64,000 nt of DNA from Gavia stellata (lineage: Eukaryota; Chordata; Aves; Gaviiformes; Gaviidae). This document shows, in pieces, positions 13,301 to 25,511 of the stretch. A program made the translations under genes and the position numbers. Position 1 is the stretch's first letter. Each line of letters begins with the position of its first letter. The DNA lies in assembly GCF_030936135.1 (NCBI RefSeq), contig NC_082596.1:16096155-16160154 (forward strand), read 5' to 3'. The notes below the pieces were generated by a model. The model worked only from the letters and a program-made list of their open reading frames with translations, made no database searches and was not told the DNA's origin.

Positions 13301-16300
13301 TCCAAGAAGGTAAACTCATTGGGAAAAAGCAGAACAAAGAGGAGCTACCACCCATGCAGCCCACTGTGGAGCCCAGCTGCTTACATTTCTCTGAAACTGT
13401 CCTTCAGGTATGATAGAGAGGATTAAAAATGTGGATCCCGAAAGGGAGTGAGGTGTGCTTCAAGTTATGCAGCACTATCTGAACTGAGCTACCTCTGGGA
13501 GATGAGGACTTTGGTGTCTAAACCATGATCTCATTCTCCTGGGGCCATCTGGAACACGGGGTGGTCATTACTGTGATGTTCCTGAGAGTCACATCTTTCA
13601 GCAGAGCAACAGAAGGTGACAGGCAGGCCTGGTTTGCCATCTCCTTTTGTGGCTATTTTACTTATTGCACAGTAGTCTCATACTGTTTTCCAGGTGATTC
13701 TGTATTTTATCACAGATTTATTGTGGATCAAGTAAAGTGTTGCTCCAGGGAGTATGTATGGATTGCAGAGCTCTAAGGCAGCACAGGGAACAATGGAAAG
13801 TTTTGGAGACTGGTCTTCAGAAAGAGCTCACTGCGAGAATGAAATTGTTACTTAGCAGCAGCAAATAAACTAATAAAATGAACAAGGATACAGTTAACAA
13901 GCCAAGGCCAAGAAAAAGAAAACATGCCAAGAACAGAAAACTTAAATAGAGGGAAACGTCACAAGAATCAATAAAATGGGCCAGAGAACTGTGTCTTTCT
14001 GCATTAAGTGATGCAGACAGTGTGAAACAGATGCTATTTCAATGTCATCAGCAACTTGACAAGCTGGATAAATAATTGTTGCCAAGAAAAATAAAAGCAT
14101 GTGCTGTCAGTGTGGGTGGTTGCCATGATTGCTGTGGCCTCTGGTTCAAATGCAGTTACAGAGATGATGAAAAAGAAAATAAATATGGAAGTGGCTGAGG
14201 AAAAACAATTAGCTTCCCACAGATGGGCCTTCGGCATACCATAAATTGTAGCTGCCTTTTTCATCATTAGCTTGGGTGGCAACCTGGGAAATAATAAAAG
14301 GTGGAGAACTATGGGTACAGCCATTTCCTGAGTCCTTCCCGTGAAAGGGGAGAAACCGTTGGTGTGGAAGAAGAATCGTTATGAGCAACAGAGGTTTCAG
14401 CTGCAAAACAGCTAGACACCAAATTCCCACCCGACTGCCACTGAAAGTGTCAATACCTTCAGAGTGCCCACTCTGCAACCATGTACCACGGGGTTACTGA
14501 TGCGTCATCGGTAAGGTCTCTTGGGGAACTCAAAGTCTTCTTGCAGGCATTTCTACACTTGGAGCTAGCAATGCAATGGTGTGAGGGGCTCAGTTCATGC
14601 ATAAGCCCCCTGAGGATCCATGGAGAAGGCACTTCAATGCCTCGGGGTATCCTTCTCAGATAATACCGGGATATCAGCTGTTCATATAAAACATGACAGG
14701 AGGAAGAACAGTAATTTTTTCTATTCATTGGAGACCCATTGCTCAGGTCACTTGGTCTAGAGATCTTGGCTCCATTCCCATCTTTGTCTGAGGAGAATAA
14801 TCCCACATCTACAAGCTCTTGAGTGAAAATAGGGCCATCTTCTATGCAGAATCATAGACAGGATCACCTGAATATCTGTGTTCGTTCTCTACACATGTCC
14901 TCTAAATCCTGTAAGAGCTGAGAACCAGAGCCAGATTTATATTCATGTCAATCCCACTTAAATCTTACTTTAGGAAGGTGAGAGACAGGAAAGACGTGCG
15001 TTGTGTCAGTCACTTGCACATCTTGTCTGTATCTCAAGGACAAACAATGTGTTTTTATACCTTCCCTATCTTCATTTTCAATTCCTTAAGCATTTCAACC
15101 ATTGAAAATCTTCATCTCAGTGCCTTAGCAATTTCACTTACATAAATACAGAAGTGGATGTTGATATCATTTGCTACAGTCCCAAATAATCTGTAGGGTA
15201 AATTGTCAATAACAAAGCAATCAGTGAGCGATCATCAAATAAATGGCAATGTTGTTCTTCACTCATGACACTTTGTGTAAGAAATCAAGTCTGGCTGCAA
15301 TTACTTGGGATGCTGATTTGTAATGTGTACTGAATAATGGGTGAAGGAAGAGAGTATAAAACTTTAGACTACTGACATGATTCATCGAGTTAAAATACAT
15401 GCCTTGCCTACAAGCTTATAAAAATAACATCGTAATAAGCATCAACAATGCTGACATAGCTAGAGCAGTGATAGAAAAACTTAAACTCTCTGCTTTAGGA
15501 TTTGGTGTAAGACAAAATCTCAGGCTGTTTGTTGATTCTTGACCCAGGACTGAAATCCACTGAAGGTGGGTTTACAGATTTTGACCAGAAGGAAGCCCAA
15601 CCACAAACCATACATCTGAACTGTCAGTGTGGCTTTGTTCTACATAGGACAAATCTGCTGGCCTGGCTGGGCCACCCTTGGCAAAATAGCAGATGTGGCA
15701 CAAGTATGAGCCGCAGGCAGGGTCTGGGGTCCCTGGCAGGAATGGAGCAGCTGGCAAGTGGCTTGGCTTTCTCGTGCCACCCTGATGCAGAAGGTGTAAT
15801 TTTCAAATTTTCAAAGGTTATTACCAGTTTTAGGCTTGCCTGAAATTTCTTAATGTTTACACCCTTAGTCATTTTTCTTTTTAAGAGAGCTGAAAACTCT
15901 TACAGGAACGCTTTTGAACTTCAGCATCCAAAATCCAAGTTCAAGGTTTAGCTTCACCCCCATCCCCACATGGATATGATGACCTTGCGCCATCCTTGAT
16001 GTAGACGAAATCTCATACCCAGGGTTGGCTCAGATCACAGGTTTCGGTTTGCTGTCTGGTTTTGTTCGCAGACCAAGCAGAAATGTCAAGTGTTTTGTTT
16101 CAGAACTTTGCTTTAACATCAGTGGAATAAAACCAAAGCTCCAACAGTAAGACCTATTGTTCTCTTTGATGATTTAAAAAGAGTAATTAATACCCTTTTC
16201 ATGAACAGATCAGGCAAAGAGGCATATTTAGTGGTCAACTAGGAATGAGGAGGGCCTCAAAAGATTTAGAGGAGGACAACTGATCCCTATATACTGCTCT

Positions 16301-16994
16301 TCAGAAGCCATGTTTCACACGAGACGATATGGTTAATGCCTCTCTGATTCTTGAATGCCTGCCCAGTTTCTCTGTGTGATCCTATCACTACCGTTGATAA
16401 ATAGGTCTGCCTAAAGCATTAAGGCCACAACATATTTGCTTCTTTGAACTAGAGTAATTCTGCTGCCAAACCTAGAGCTCCTTGTCTTTCAAGGTTCAGC
16501 TAGCAGTTACATGTATATTGACATTTCTTTTTACCTCAGGCCAGACAAGGGAGAAATGGTTTCTTACTTTGTAAAGCACTTTTCTTCCCACTGTGTGACA
16601 GCTTTTGATACTGCATTTGGGAAGGAGAGTGAAGGTGGTTTCCACAGAGATAGATCTTCAAACTTTTCTGTTCCCAAGGAGGGAAGCCACGCTTCATTCA
16701 AATAAACAGGACCAGAAACATTTTTGAACTTGCCTTTCCAGCAACCTACAGCGCCATTCCTTTGAGAGCTGCTTTCCGAACTTAATCAAGATCCTTCCCA
16801 GCCTGTTTGCAGATTCCCCATGCAGGAGAACAGCTCTCCTTAATGCATTGCTTTGGTGTATGTTACTTTTTCATGTCAGATCATCCAAGAGTTTTTGAGA
16901 AGGACTTATGAAAAAAAGTAAATATGTGTGTCATGGAAACACAGAAAGAAACTGCAGTCCATTTCATCATCTGCTGTTCAGAGGATTTAGTCAT
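10384..16994. other. Non-coding stretch, unclassified
   Basis: No exon could be supported. The first ~850 bases (to about 11230) are more GC-rich than the rest, contain a cctaataaagac polyadenylation-like word at 11216-11227, and could be retroelement-derived. I found no protease, reverse transcriptase, integrase or envelope motifs. From 11250 onward the sequence is ordinary AT-rich intergenic DNA with overlapping chance frames (for example 11547-11906 minus, 14034-14806 minus) and no recognised domains. Confidence 0.45.
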
Positions 16995-17033
16995 GATCAC
17001 AGAATCACAGAATCACTAAGGTTGGAAAAGACC
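16995..17033 (-). mobile_element. CR1 3' tip running into the gap
   Basis: The 39 bases before the N run are the reverse complement of a CR1 3' end: repeated cacagaat octamers, then cactaaggttggaaaagacc. This matches the 3' boundary of the copy at 19411 base for base over most of its length. The body of the element must lie in the unresolved gap, so its length and 5' truncation point are unknown. Confidence 0.9.
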
Positions 17034-17233
17034 NNNNNNNNNNNNNNNNNNNNNNNNNNNNNNNNNNNNNNNNNNNNNNNNNNNNNNNNNNNNNNNNNNN
17101 NNNNNNNNNNNNNNNNNNNNNNNNNNNNNNNNNNNNNNNNNNNNNNNNNNNNNNNNNNNNNNNNNNNNNNNNNNNNNNNNNNNNNNNNNNNNNNNNNNNN
17201 NNNNNNNNNNNNNNNNNNNNNNNNNNNNNNNNN
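17034..17233. other. Assembly gap (200 N)
   Basis: Exactly 200 N characters, a placeholder length and not a measured one. Frames reported through it are meaningless. The gap starts inside a CR1, so an unresolved repeat is the likely cause. The right flank (tcatccatttcttgag) shows no CR1 sequence, so the other end of the element lies inside the gap. Confidence 0.98.
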
Positions 17234-19410
17234 TCATCCATTTCTTGAGTCTTGTTCTCTCAAATTTTAAATATAGCTTGATTGGCAGCTAAGTGTTGTC
17301 ACTTGTCACACTTTTAAGAGTTGTTAGAGGCAACGGCAATTACATAGGGGAACTGCATTTTAGAAACCTGATGGAAATGCTTCTACTTTGGGCTCCAGTA
17401 GACTTTCTACCCTAAAGGAGGTAGAGGAGGTTGGCAGTATGGAAGAACAGTTGTAAAGCTGGAAGATGGTGTTGGAAGATACAGATTTGTTCTTGTAAAA
17501 CCTGTCAGTTCAAGAGATTGATGTTTTCTTTCAAAACAAGATCCACAAAGCTGTGACTAGTGTCTCTCTTTTATAGCATACCCATGTGCTCTTGAGAAAG
17601 AAAAAGAACCAGTGAACCACAGAATATAATTAAAGACTTATATACACTCCAACACCACGGCATAGTTTAGCTTTATATAGTCCATTCCTCTACTTAAAGG
17701 GAAGAACTCAAAACTGAGTCAATCGATCTAAAAGAGTAGCCTTTGTACATGGTACTTTAAGGTCTAAATAGTGCAATAGTTTTTTCTGAGTGAAGACACT
17801 TTCATGGACATGAATGGCACATTCTTAAACCTTTAGATGATTTATTGTGATTTATTTTTAAGTGGTTTTGAAACATGACCACACAATCACACAACTATTT
17901 ACAGTGCACTGTTTTCTCAGATCTAAAGGCACAAGCACGACCACGTAGCAGTGACTCTGCAAGGAACCCTGACCCAGGGCTATGCATGGGCATTTTAGAA
18001 AATGAGGCTTTGAAAACTCTTGCACATTGTGAATACCTGTTAGGGGCTAAATAGCTTATGCATTTTATAGCCAATCTGTGTGCATCCCTCTGTAATCTCG
18101 TGCCTCTCATGCCATGTCTCACAGACTCTTTTTGGTTCTAATGCCTACAAATTTTCTGACAGCAACATGATTAGTGCTGTGGCCAGGTTTACCTTCTGAT
18201 GTGCACTGGGTTTCTTGTCCTCTAATCAGTCAGAAAACACCTCCTGGGGTGTATAAGATGGGAGGAAGGATGTGGCTGGCTTTTTCCCAGGGCATCAAGA
18301 CCTCATTAAGGCATGCCCAGACATGGGAAGAAAGCTTCATTGCAGTAATGTAGCTGTAGCGTCAGCGACTGGTTCCTCTGGGCTCTCCAAGTATGTGCTC
18401 AGTTTTAGGGATTAAAGTAGAACTACACTTGGCTTAGATTAAGCATATGCTGAAGAGTGCTGTCAGTGCACAGAGTATTCAGTTCTCCATAGCACCGAGA
18501 CCAAAACTAGCAAGATATTTTAACATATAAATCCAAAGGACTTCAAGGGACTCATTCATATGATTAAAGGTACGTGCATGCTGAAGTGCTTTGCTGAATG
18601 AGGGCATTTTGAAATATTTTTTCATATCTCTTAACTTGAAAAATCATAAGCATAACTGACAAGGGCAAGAAACTAAAAGAAAAAAAAAAGAAATATATGG
18701 GGATATTTGGGTTTCTAGACATAAAGTATTTGCAGCACCTATTTTATGCAGACATTCCAATTCATGTGTGTATAAAACAGGATTTTTTAATTGTATTTTA
18801 TGAATTGACTGTAGACTATGTAATACAAGCAGAACATAAAAGAATAATGAAAATGAACAAGACACGACTGAATAAGTCTTCTAAAAGCTTTTTATGGCCT
18901 TTGTCAGAACAAACTCCCATCCCTTACTTTCTAACTGTCATTACCTTCACATAAAGATGCAACATGAGAACAAATTCTGTTCAGAAAATTCTTTTAGTCC
19001 CTCCCCACAACAAAAAGCGCATTACAATCAGTCACAAAATGAATACAATGGCTGTCGGTTACAAGAAATATAAACTGCCTATTCATTTTGATAACAAACA
19101 TGGGAAGTTGAAAGGGTAAAAAATTAATTATTTTCCATGTCAGGTATAAATTCCTGCACCTTGTTAGTATTTTACTACAATTTTACTTGGGTAATCCTGT
19201 AATGATGCAAAGGTAAATGGTTAGAGTATGCTGGCTCATGAACATACAAACAGCTAATGTTCTGAGAGGCATACAGCTTGGGAAGAGTTTTGCTGTAATG
19301 CCAATTACCTTATGTGGTGTTTGTGTATAAGTCCATCTGATAGAAAAAAAGCCCATCTTCACCACTAAGCCATTTTAGCTTTGCCGGGCACAGGAGCAGT
19401 TGAATGAGTT
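17234..19410. other. AT-rich non-coding stretch
   Basis: No gene, RNA gene or known repeat seen. An A-rich run at 18676-18691 is the only simple-sequence feature. Confidence 0.45.
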
Positions 19411-19456
19411 CACAGAATCACAGCATCACTAAGGTTGGAAAAGACCTGTAAGACCA

Positions 19457-20119
19457 TCAAGTCCAACCATCAACCCAACACCACCATGCCCAGTAAACCA
19501 TGTCCCACAGTGTCACGTCCACACGTTCCTTGAACACCTCCAGTGAGGGTGACGCCACCACCTCCCTGGGCAGCCTCTTCCAATGCTTCACCACTCTCTC
19601 AGTGAAGAAATTTTTCCTAATATCCAGCCTAAACCTTTCCTGCTGCAACCTGAGGTCATTTCCTCTTGTCCTATCACTTGTCACTTGGGAGAAGAGACCA
19701 ACACCCACCTCTCTGCAACCCCCTTTCAGGTAGTTGTAGAGAGCGATAAGGTCTCCCCTCAGCCTCCTCTTCTCCAGACTGAACAACCCCAGTTCCCTCA
19801 GCCGCTCCTCATAAGACTTGTGCTCCAGACCCCTCACCAGCTTTGTCGCCCTTCTCTGGACACGCTCCAGCACCTCAATGTCCTTCTTGTAGTGAGGGGC
19901 TCAAAACCGAACACAGTATTCGAGGTGCGGCCTCACCAGCGCCGAGTACAGCGGCACGATCACCTCCCTATTCCTGCTGGCCACACTATTTCTGATACAG
20001 GCCAGGATGGCATTGGCCTTCTTGGCCACCTGGGCACACTGCTGGCTCATATTCAGCCGGCTGTCAATCAACCCCCAGGTCCTTTTCTGGGGGGGAGCTT
20101 TCCAGCCACTCGTCCCCAA
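19457..20119 (-). pseudogene. CR1 ORF2 C-terminal remnant
   Basis: Two frames (19901-20119 and 19457-19873) encode the C-terminal part of CR1 ORF2. They include [14 protein letters not shown], then [38 protein letters not shown] and the tail [18 protein letters not shown], all characteristic of avian CR1. A frameshift around 19880-19900 separates the two pieces, with the word FGAPHYKKD of the standard element out of frame between them. Nothing suggests a host function. Confidence 0.85.
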
Positions 20120-20162
20120 GCCTGTAGCATTGCATGGGGTTGTTGTGACCCAAGTGCTGGAC

Positions 20163-20797
20163 TCAGCACTTCACCTTGTTGAACCTCATACAATTGGCCT
20201 GGGCCCATTGATCCAGCCTGTCCAGATCCCTCTGCAGAGCCTTCCTACCCTCGAGGAGATCAACACTCCCGCCCAACTTGGTGTCATCTGCAAACTTGCT
20301 GAGGGAGCACTCTATCCCCTCATCCAGGTCATCGATAAAGATACTAAACAAGACCGGTCCCAAAACTGAGCCCTGGGGGACTCCGCTTGTGACCGACCGC
20401 CAACTGGATTTGACTCCATTCACCACGACTCTCTGGGCTCGGCCATCCAGACAGTTTTTTACCCAGTGAAGAGTGTACCTGTCTAAGCCACGAGTTGCCA
20501 GCTTCTCCAGGAGAATACTGTGGGAGACAGTGTCGGAGGCTTTACTAAAGTCCAGGTAGACAACATTGACAGCCTTCCCCTCATCCACCAGGCGGGTCAC
20601 CTGGTCATAGAAGGAGATCTGGACCTGCCTTTCATGACCCCGTGCTGGCTGGGCCTGATCCCTTGGTTGTCCTGCACATGCCCTGTGAGCGTCCTCAAGA
20701 TGAACCTCTCCATAATCTTCCCCGGCACCGAGGTCAGGCTGACAGGCCTGTAGTTCCCCGGATCCTCCTTCCAGCCCTTCTTGTAGACGGGCGTCAC
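20163..20797 (-). pseudogene. CR1 ORF2 reverse-transcriptase remnant
   Basis: Two overlapping minus-strand frames (20597-20797, then 20163-20600) together cover most of the reverse transcriptase. Visible motifs in order are [31 protein letters not shown] (RT block A with its catalytic Asp), [15 protein letters not shown] (block B) and KFADDTKLG (block C, F-A-D-D catalytic box). The key aspartates survive, but the frame shifts near 20600 and again near 20150. It acted in reverse transcription of CR1 RNA in the ancestor and is now a fossil. Confidence 0.88.
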
Positions 20798-21742
20798 ATT
20801 GGCAAGCGTCCAGTCATCCGGGACCTCCCCCGTTAACCAGGACTGTTGATAAATGATGGAGAGTGGCTTGGCAAGGTCCCCCGCCAGCTCCCTCAGTATT
20901 CAGATGGGTGGATGCCATCAGGCCCCATAGACTTGAGAGTGTCCAGGTGGCATATCAGTTTATTAACTGCTTCCTCCTGCATCACGGGGAGTTTATTTTG
21001 CTCTCCACCCTTGTCTTGCAGCTCAGGGAGCTGAATACCCTGAGGATACCTGGTCTCGCTATTAAAGACTGAGGCAAAGAAGGCATTAAGTACCTCAGCC
21101 TTTTCCTCATCCTTGGTGGCAATGTTCTCTCCCGCATCCAGTAATGGAGATTCTCCTTGGCTCTCTTTTTGTCATCAATATATTTGTAAAAACATTTTTT
21201 GTTATCCCTTATGACCGTGGCCAGATTGAGCTCTAGCTGGGCTTTTACCTTTCTAATTCCCTCTCTGCGTGACCGAACGAGATCCTTGTACTCTTTTTCA
21301 GTTGCCTGCCCCTTCTTCCAAAGGTGATAAACTCTCTTTTTTTCCTGAGTCCCAGCAAAAGCTCGCCGTTCAGCCAGGCTGGTCGTCTTCCCCGCCAGCT
21401 TTTCTTATAGCACATGGGGACTGCCTGCTCCTACTCCTTTAAGATTTCCTTCTTGAAGAAGGAAGTTGTATGCTATAGTCAGAATACTCTATGATAAAAA
21501 TGAGGTATTGATTCAAGGAGATTTTAATTTAGATTAGCTCACTTAAAATGAGTAATAAATTGAAATGAACTCTACAGAGCTCACGTTCAGAATGAATTAT
21601 CTTGCCACCTCATTAGAAACCTTAGGCAAGGAATAATTTTAGTTATGGCCCTAACCCAAATCGCCAATTTTAAATAAGAACTGTACAAATAATTTGGAGA
21701 AGAGAATGACAGATGTGATAGCTGATTTGTAAATGAATTCTA

Positions 21743-22186
21743 GGGAAAGGAAAGGAAAGGAAGGAAAGGAAAGGAAAGGAAAGGAAAGGAAAGGAAAGGA
21801 AAGGAAAGGAAAGGAAAGGAAAGGAAAGGAAAGGAAAGGAAAGGAAAGGAAAGGAAAGGAAAGGAAAGGAAAGGAAAGGAAAGGAAAGGAAAGGAAAAGG
21901 AAAGGAAAGGAAAGGAAAGGAAAAGGAAAGGAAAGGAAAGGAAAGGAAAGGAAAGGAAAGGAAAGGAAAGGAAAGGAAAGGAAAGGAAAGGAAAGGAAAA
22001 GGAAAGGAAAGGAAAGGAAAGGAAAGGAAAGGAAAGGAAAGGAAAGGAAAGGAAAGGAAAGGAAAGGAAAGGAAAGGAAAGGAAAGGAAAGGAAAGGAAA
22101 GGAAAGGAAAGGAAAGGAAAGGAAAGGAAAGGAAAGGAAAGGAAAGGAAAGGAAAGGAAAGGAAAGGAAAGGAAAAAGAGGAAAAA
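21743..22186 (+). repeat. GGAAA pentanucleotide array, ~444 bp
   Basis: About 85-90 tandem GGAAA units, interrupted only by one shortened unit (ggaa, near 21770) and a few lengthened ones (ggaaaa near 21893, 21920 and 21996). Because five is not a multiple of three, any frame reads as a five-codon repeat (GKERK) without stops, which explains the 164-codon frame. The plus strand is pure purine, so the array can form triplex DNA. It lies 280 bp beyond the 5' truncation edge of the CR1. Its true length may differ from the assembly. Confidence 0.97.
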
Positions 22187-25100
22187 ATTGTATTCCTAAA
22201 ATAAATCAGAAGGAAAAATGTAAGTAATTTCAGTACTATGCTTTAGTATTAACAGCTCCTCATGTGTCAAATGCTGCGTTAATATTTGATAAAATCTTGC
22301 ATATTGCTACTAGTATTTCTTTCCAAGAATACTTTTTTTTACTCTTTCCCCCCACCATCCTTCTGGATAGGATTTTTAATGAGTTCTTCCCATAATGAAG
22401 CCTTTTACAATAACTGACAGTTCTGTTTGCTAAGATGTCTTGTGCCAATTTAACCCACTTTGCTTTACATATTGTTTATCCATGCATGTTTACAAAAGGC
22501 ATACTCACCACCCACACTCAGATTGTTGATGTATATAAGCATACATTCACACACTTTAATATATGATTTCCTCTTGACTAATTTTTAAAGCCTCCAGTTC
22601 CTTCCCCATTCTTTTTACTATAGTTCTGATTAAGATTTATATTCTTCATCCATTTCCCTGTATATTGCTGAATTTATTTTCTACATGTGTTAAATTGGGA
22701 ATACAAGTTCTAGAACTGATAACAGAATTGAATAAAAATGCTATATATTTTGCTTCTACCTTTTCTGTAATAATAGCTTGCTGTTTAATCTCCACATTAT
22801 ATATTTTATGGGATATTGGGGTTTTGTTGGCATTTTTAATAATAAGTTTTCATCTTAGAACTGATGGTCTTTGTTCAAGGCTTATCTTGCTAGACATTCT
22901 GGGGATCCTTTTAGGCATCTAAACTCAATGATTTTACACTTTTTCCAAGTGAATATGAGGTGTCCAGAGAAGATGTCTTGCTTACAATGAGTAGATCTTC
23001 TGGATTTATCACACAATAAAGTGTTCATTGAATGGCAGCACTCATACTCAGCATTTCAAACAAAGGCATGCAGATGTTTGTCTCTTAAGCGCTACAGAAT
23101 ATCTCACATAACAGGTAGGATCTTTCATAGCCAAGCTATCATCTACATCAAAACATAGCATTCTTATTTAGATATGCAAAGCTAAGACCAATATACATAT
23201 GCCATTGTCCATAGCACAGCTACTTCGGTCTTTTGCTGCCTGTGCGTGGTCACCCTCAGCTCCTGGCTCATCTCCCCTCATGGAGCTGCCCTGCTCTTGG
23301 TGCTCCCTGAAAATGGAACTGGAAGGTGATTTACTTTAAAACAATATTGACTTCACTCGTGCGCTCTCATACTCCCACAGACAAGCACCAGGATGTACAT
23401 GCACAGTCAGTCTGTCCAGCATCAAAGATGCCTGAATTCAGGTGGTTTGTCCAGGGTTCGTAGTGGAGGACAGGACACCATCTATCGAGTCCTCATCTTG
23501 TCTCCTGGTTTGGGAACCATGTACTGATTTCTGCACGTGCCTTTCTGTACCCTTTTGGGCCTGACGGTGATTAGTGTCTCCACCCCATCCCACCTCCATG
23601 AATTGTCAGGATTTACTCACTGTCCTTTGTCTCTGACCTGGGTTTCCTGAGAAGCTGCACTTTGCTGTGTACTAGGATTGTGTTGAGCTGCTGCTCTCTA
23701 GGTGTCTTCAAAATATGGTCAGACATTTCCATTCATTCCGCGTTCACACCAGTCACAACATTCCTATTACTTTTCTCTACACATTCTGCACAGGCTTTTT
23801 ATGCACTGAACACTTTCAGTGGTGGTCAGATCTAAAAATGTATCAGGGTGCCCCTTGTCTTTCCAGACGAATAAATCAAAGGGTACCAGCAAATTTTAGA
23901 CACTTTAATTTAAGAAGAGATACATTTCCAGAAGCAGAGATAAAGGGGAAATTAATAAATTTTCTCCATGTCATAAAATAAATTCAGGTCTAGACTTAGA
24001 ATTGATTGTATTTGGCAATAGAAAAATACCTGTTTTTACTGTCTGATTCAAAGGCTATTGGGCAGAAAGAAGCAAAGATTCTGAATGGGAAAAAAGCCAC
24101 TAGCTCTTTGATAGCAGTTTCTGTGCTGTAAATGTAACTATCATCTGTGTAAAACAGCAACATTACAAAGAAAGGCATTTTTAAAAAATACAAGCATTCA
24201 CTTTCAATAAGATTTAAAATTGGGATCCAGTACAATAGAGTCCTTTCTGTCACCCTAATGTGTCTGTTTGTAGCTTCTGCAATAAGTGAGAAGATCCTAA
24301 AATTGTTTATTGCTATCAACCAAATTTACAGTTTGTCTTATTTCTAGAGAGAGCCATGTTTCCCTGAGCAGTTTGTGACCATACAAGTAAATTAAATATG
24401 TCCAGGACTGTTCTCCAGCACTGAGGCCAACTGGTATGCTGTAGCCTCCATCCATCAGTCCCAAAACAGGTTAGGCATGTGCAGACTGCCCATGGGAATG
24501 ACCGCTTGGCCATGCCAACTTTTGAATCCTGCCTGGGAAATATTTAAGAGGGAACTAACTGGCTTGGGACAAAATCATGCCAGAGTTTGTTCTAAGAGTT
24601 TACCACTGTAAATGAATGAGTTGTCATTCCCAGGACTTTTGGCACATTTTAATTTAGCAGTATAGACATAGCCAATGCGGACTAAGTTCTTTGAAAAAAT
24701 ACAACATATCTCAGCATTTGGAGTCAGAAAAGGGGAAAGACATACACTGCCCTGTGTCCAGAGGTATTATGTCTAGATGGTTTTTCTTTTTTGTTTCTTC
24801 TCCATGTCTGCTTCAGTTGTATTATCTCCAGAGTGGATATAACAGTATTTAGTCTTCCTTCTAACTTTATTCCAGGAGATTATGTAGGTATTATTTAGAT
24901 AATAATTAGATTTTCTCTAATATTAAATCAGATCCAATGTTAGTAGATATAACGTTGATTTTAATACGAAAATATTTCTGTTTCATAGATAGAATCAGCT
25001 AATTAGTAGAGGGGATCATAAAGTCAATACATTTGAGTCTTTTCCTCAGATTTGATTAAATGGTAGTTGCAGGACTGCCATTTGCTCATGATACTTAGGA

Positions 25101-25511
25101 TATTTCCTAAAACATTAAGCTTTTCTTATTTTGTCACCGCTTCTTTTCCTTACAGCCTGGTTCTCAGCTACAGACAGTTAATCTCCGTTGTATTGCCTTC
25201 ATCATTTAACAGACAAACAAGTGGATCTGAGATTTTTCAGATCTGTATTTGACAACTAATTCTTTCTCCCGCTGATAGCCTGAAAAGTGTTTTGAGAGTG
25301 ATTTGGAGACAGAGGCGATGCTTCGCCTGGGACTGGGGAAAGAACATCTGTTTTCTTTCTCCTTTCTTCATTTTGTTCATTTGCTCTTTTTAAACTTCCA
25401 CTCCTAAATCACAAATTTGGGGCATTACTGGACTTAACATCCTCCTGTCTCCCAGTGCCTCAAACAGTTCATGGGTGTGCTTCTTAACAGAACAAAACCT
25501 TGTTTTGTGGT
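22187..25511. other. AT-rich non-coding stretch
   Basis: No supported gene or repeat. The frame at 23996-24319 (minus) and its neighbours carry no recognisable domain. Confidence 0.45.

Larger units (their letters stand above)
19411..21462 (-). mobile_element. CR1 LINE, 5'-truncated ~2 kb copy
   Basis: This minus-strand CR1 copy ends at 19411 with the 3' tail (cacagaatcacagcatcactaagg on the plus strand). Reading 5' to 3' on the minus strand, it contains the linker after the endonuclease (about 21440-20950), the reverse transcriptase (about 20930-20000), the C-terminal ORF2 segment (20119-19457) and the 3' UTR. The 5' edge is near 21462, where similarity stops; the endonuclease domain is missing, as expected for target-primed reverse transcription that stopped early. 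Several frameshifts and stops split ORF2, so it is dead. Divergence is moderate. Confidence 0.93.

Noticed and set aside
17005..17241. Frames composed of X residues
   Set aside because: They run through the N gap and contain no information.
19583..20369. 199- and 120-codon plus-strand frames in the CR1
   Set aside because: Antisense to the real CR1 ORF2, whose reverse-transcriptase motifs are on the minus strand.
21733..22227. 164-codon Lys/Glu/Gly/Arg-rich open frame
   Set aside because: It is entirely the translation of the GGAAA tandem array; five-base units give a stop-free periodic frame in any phase.
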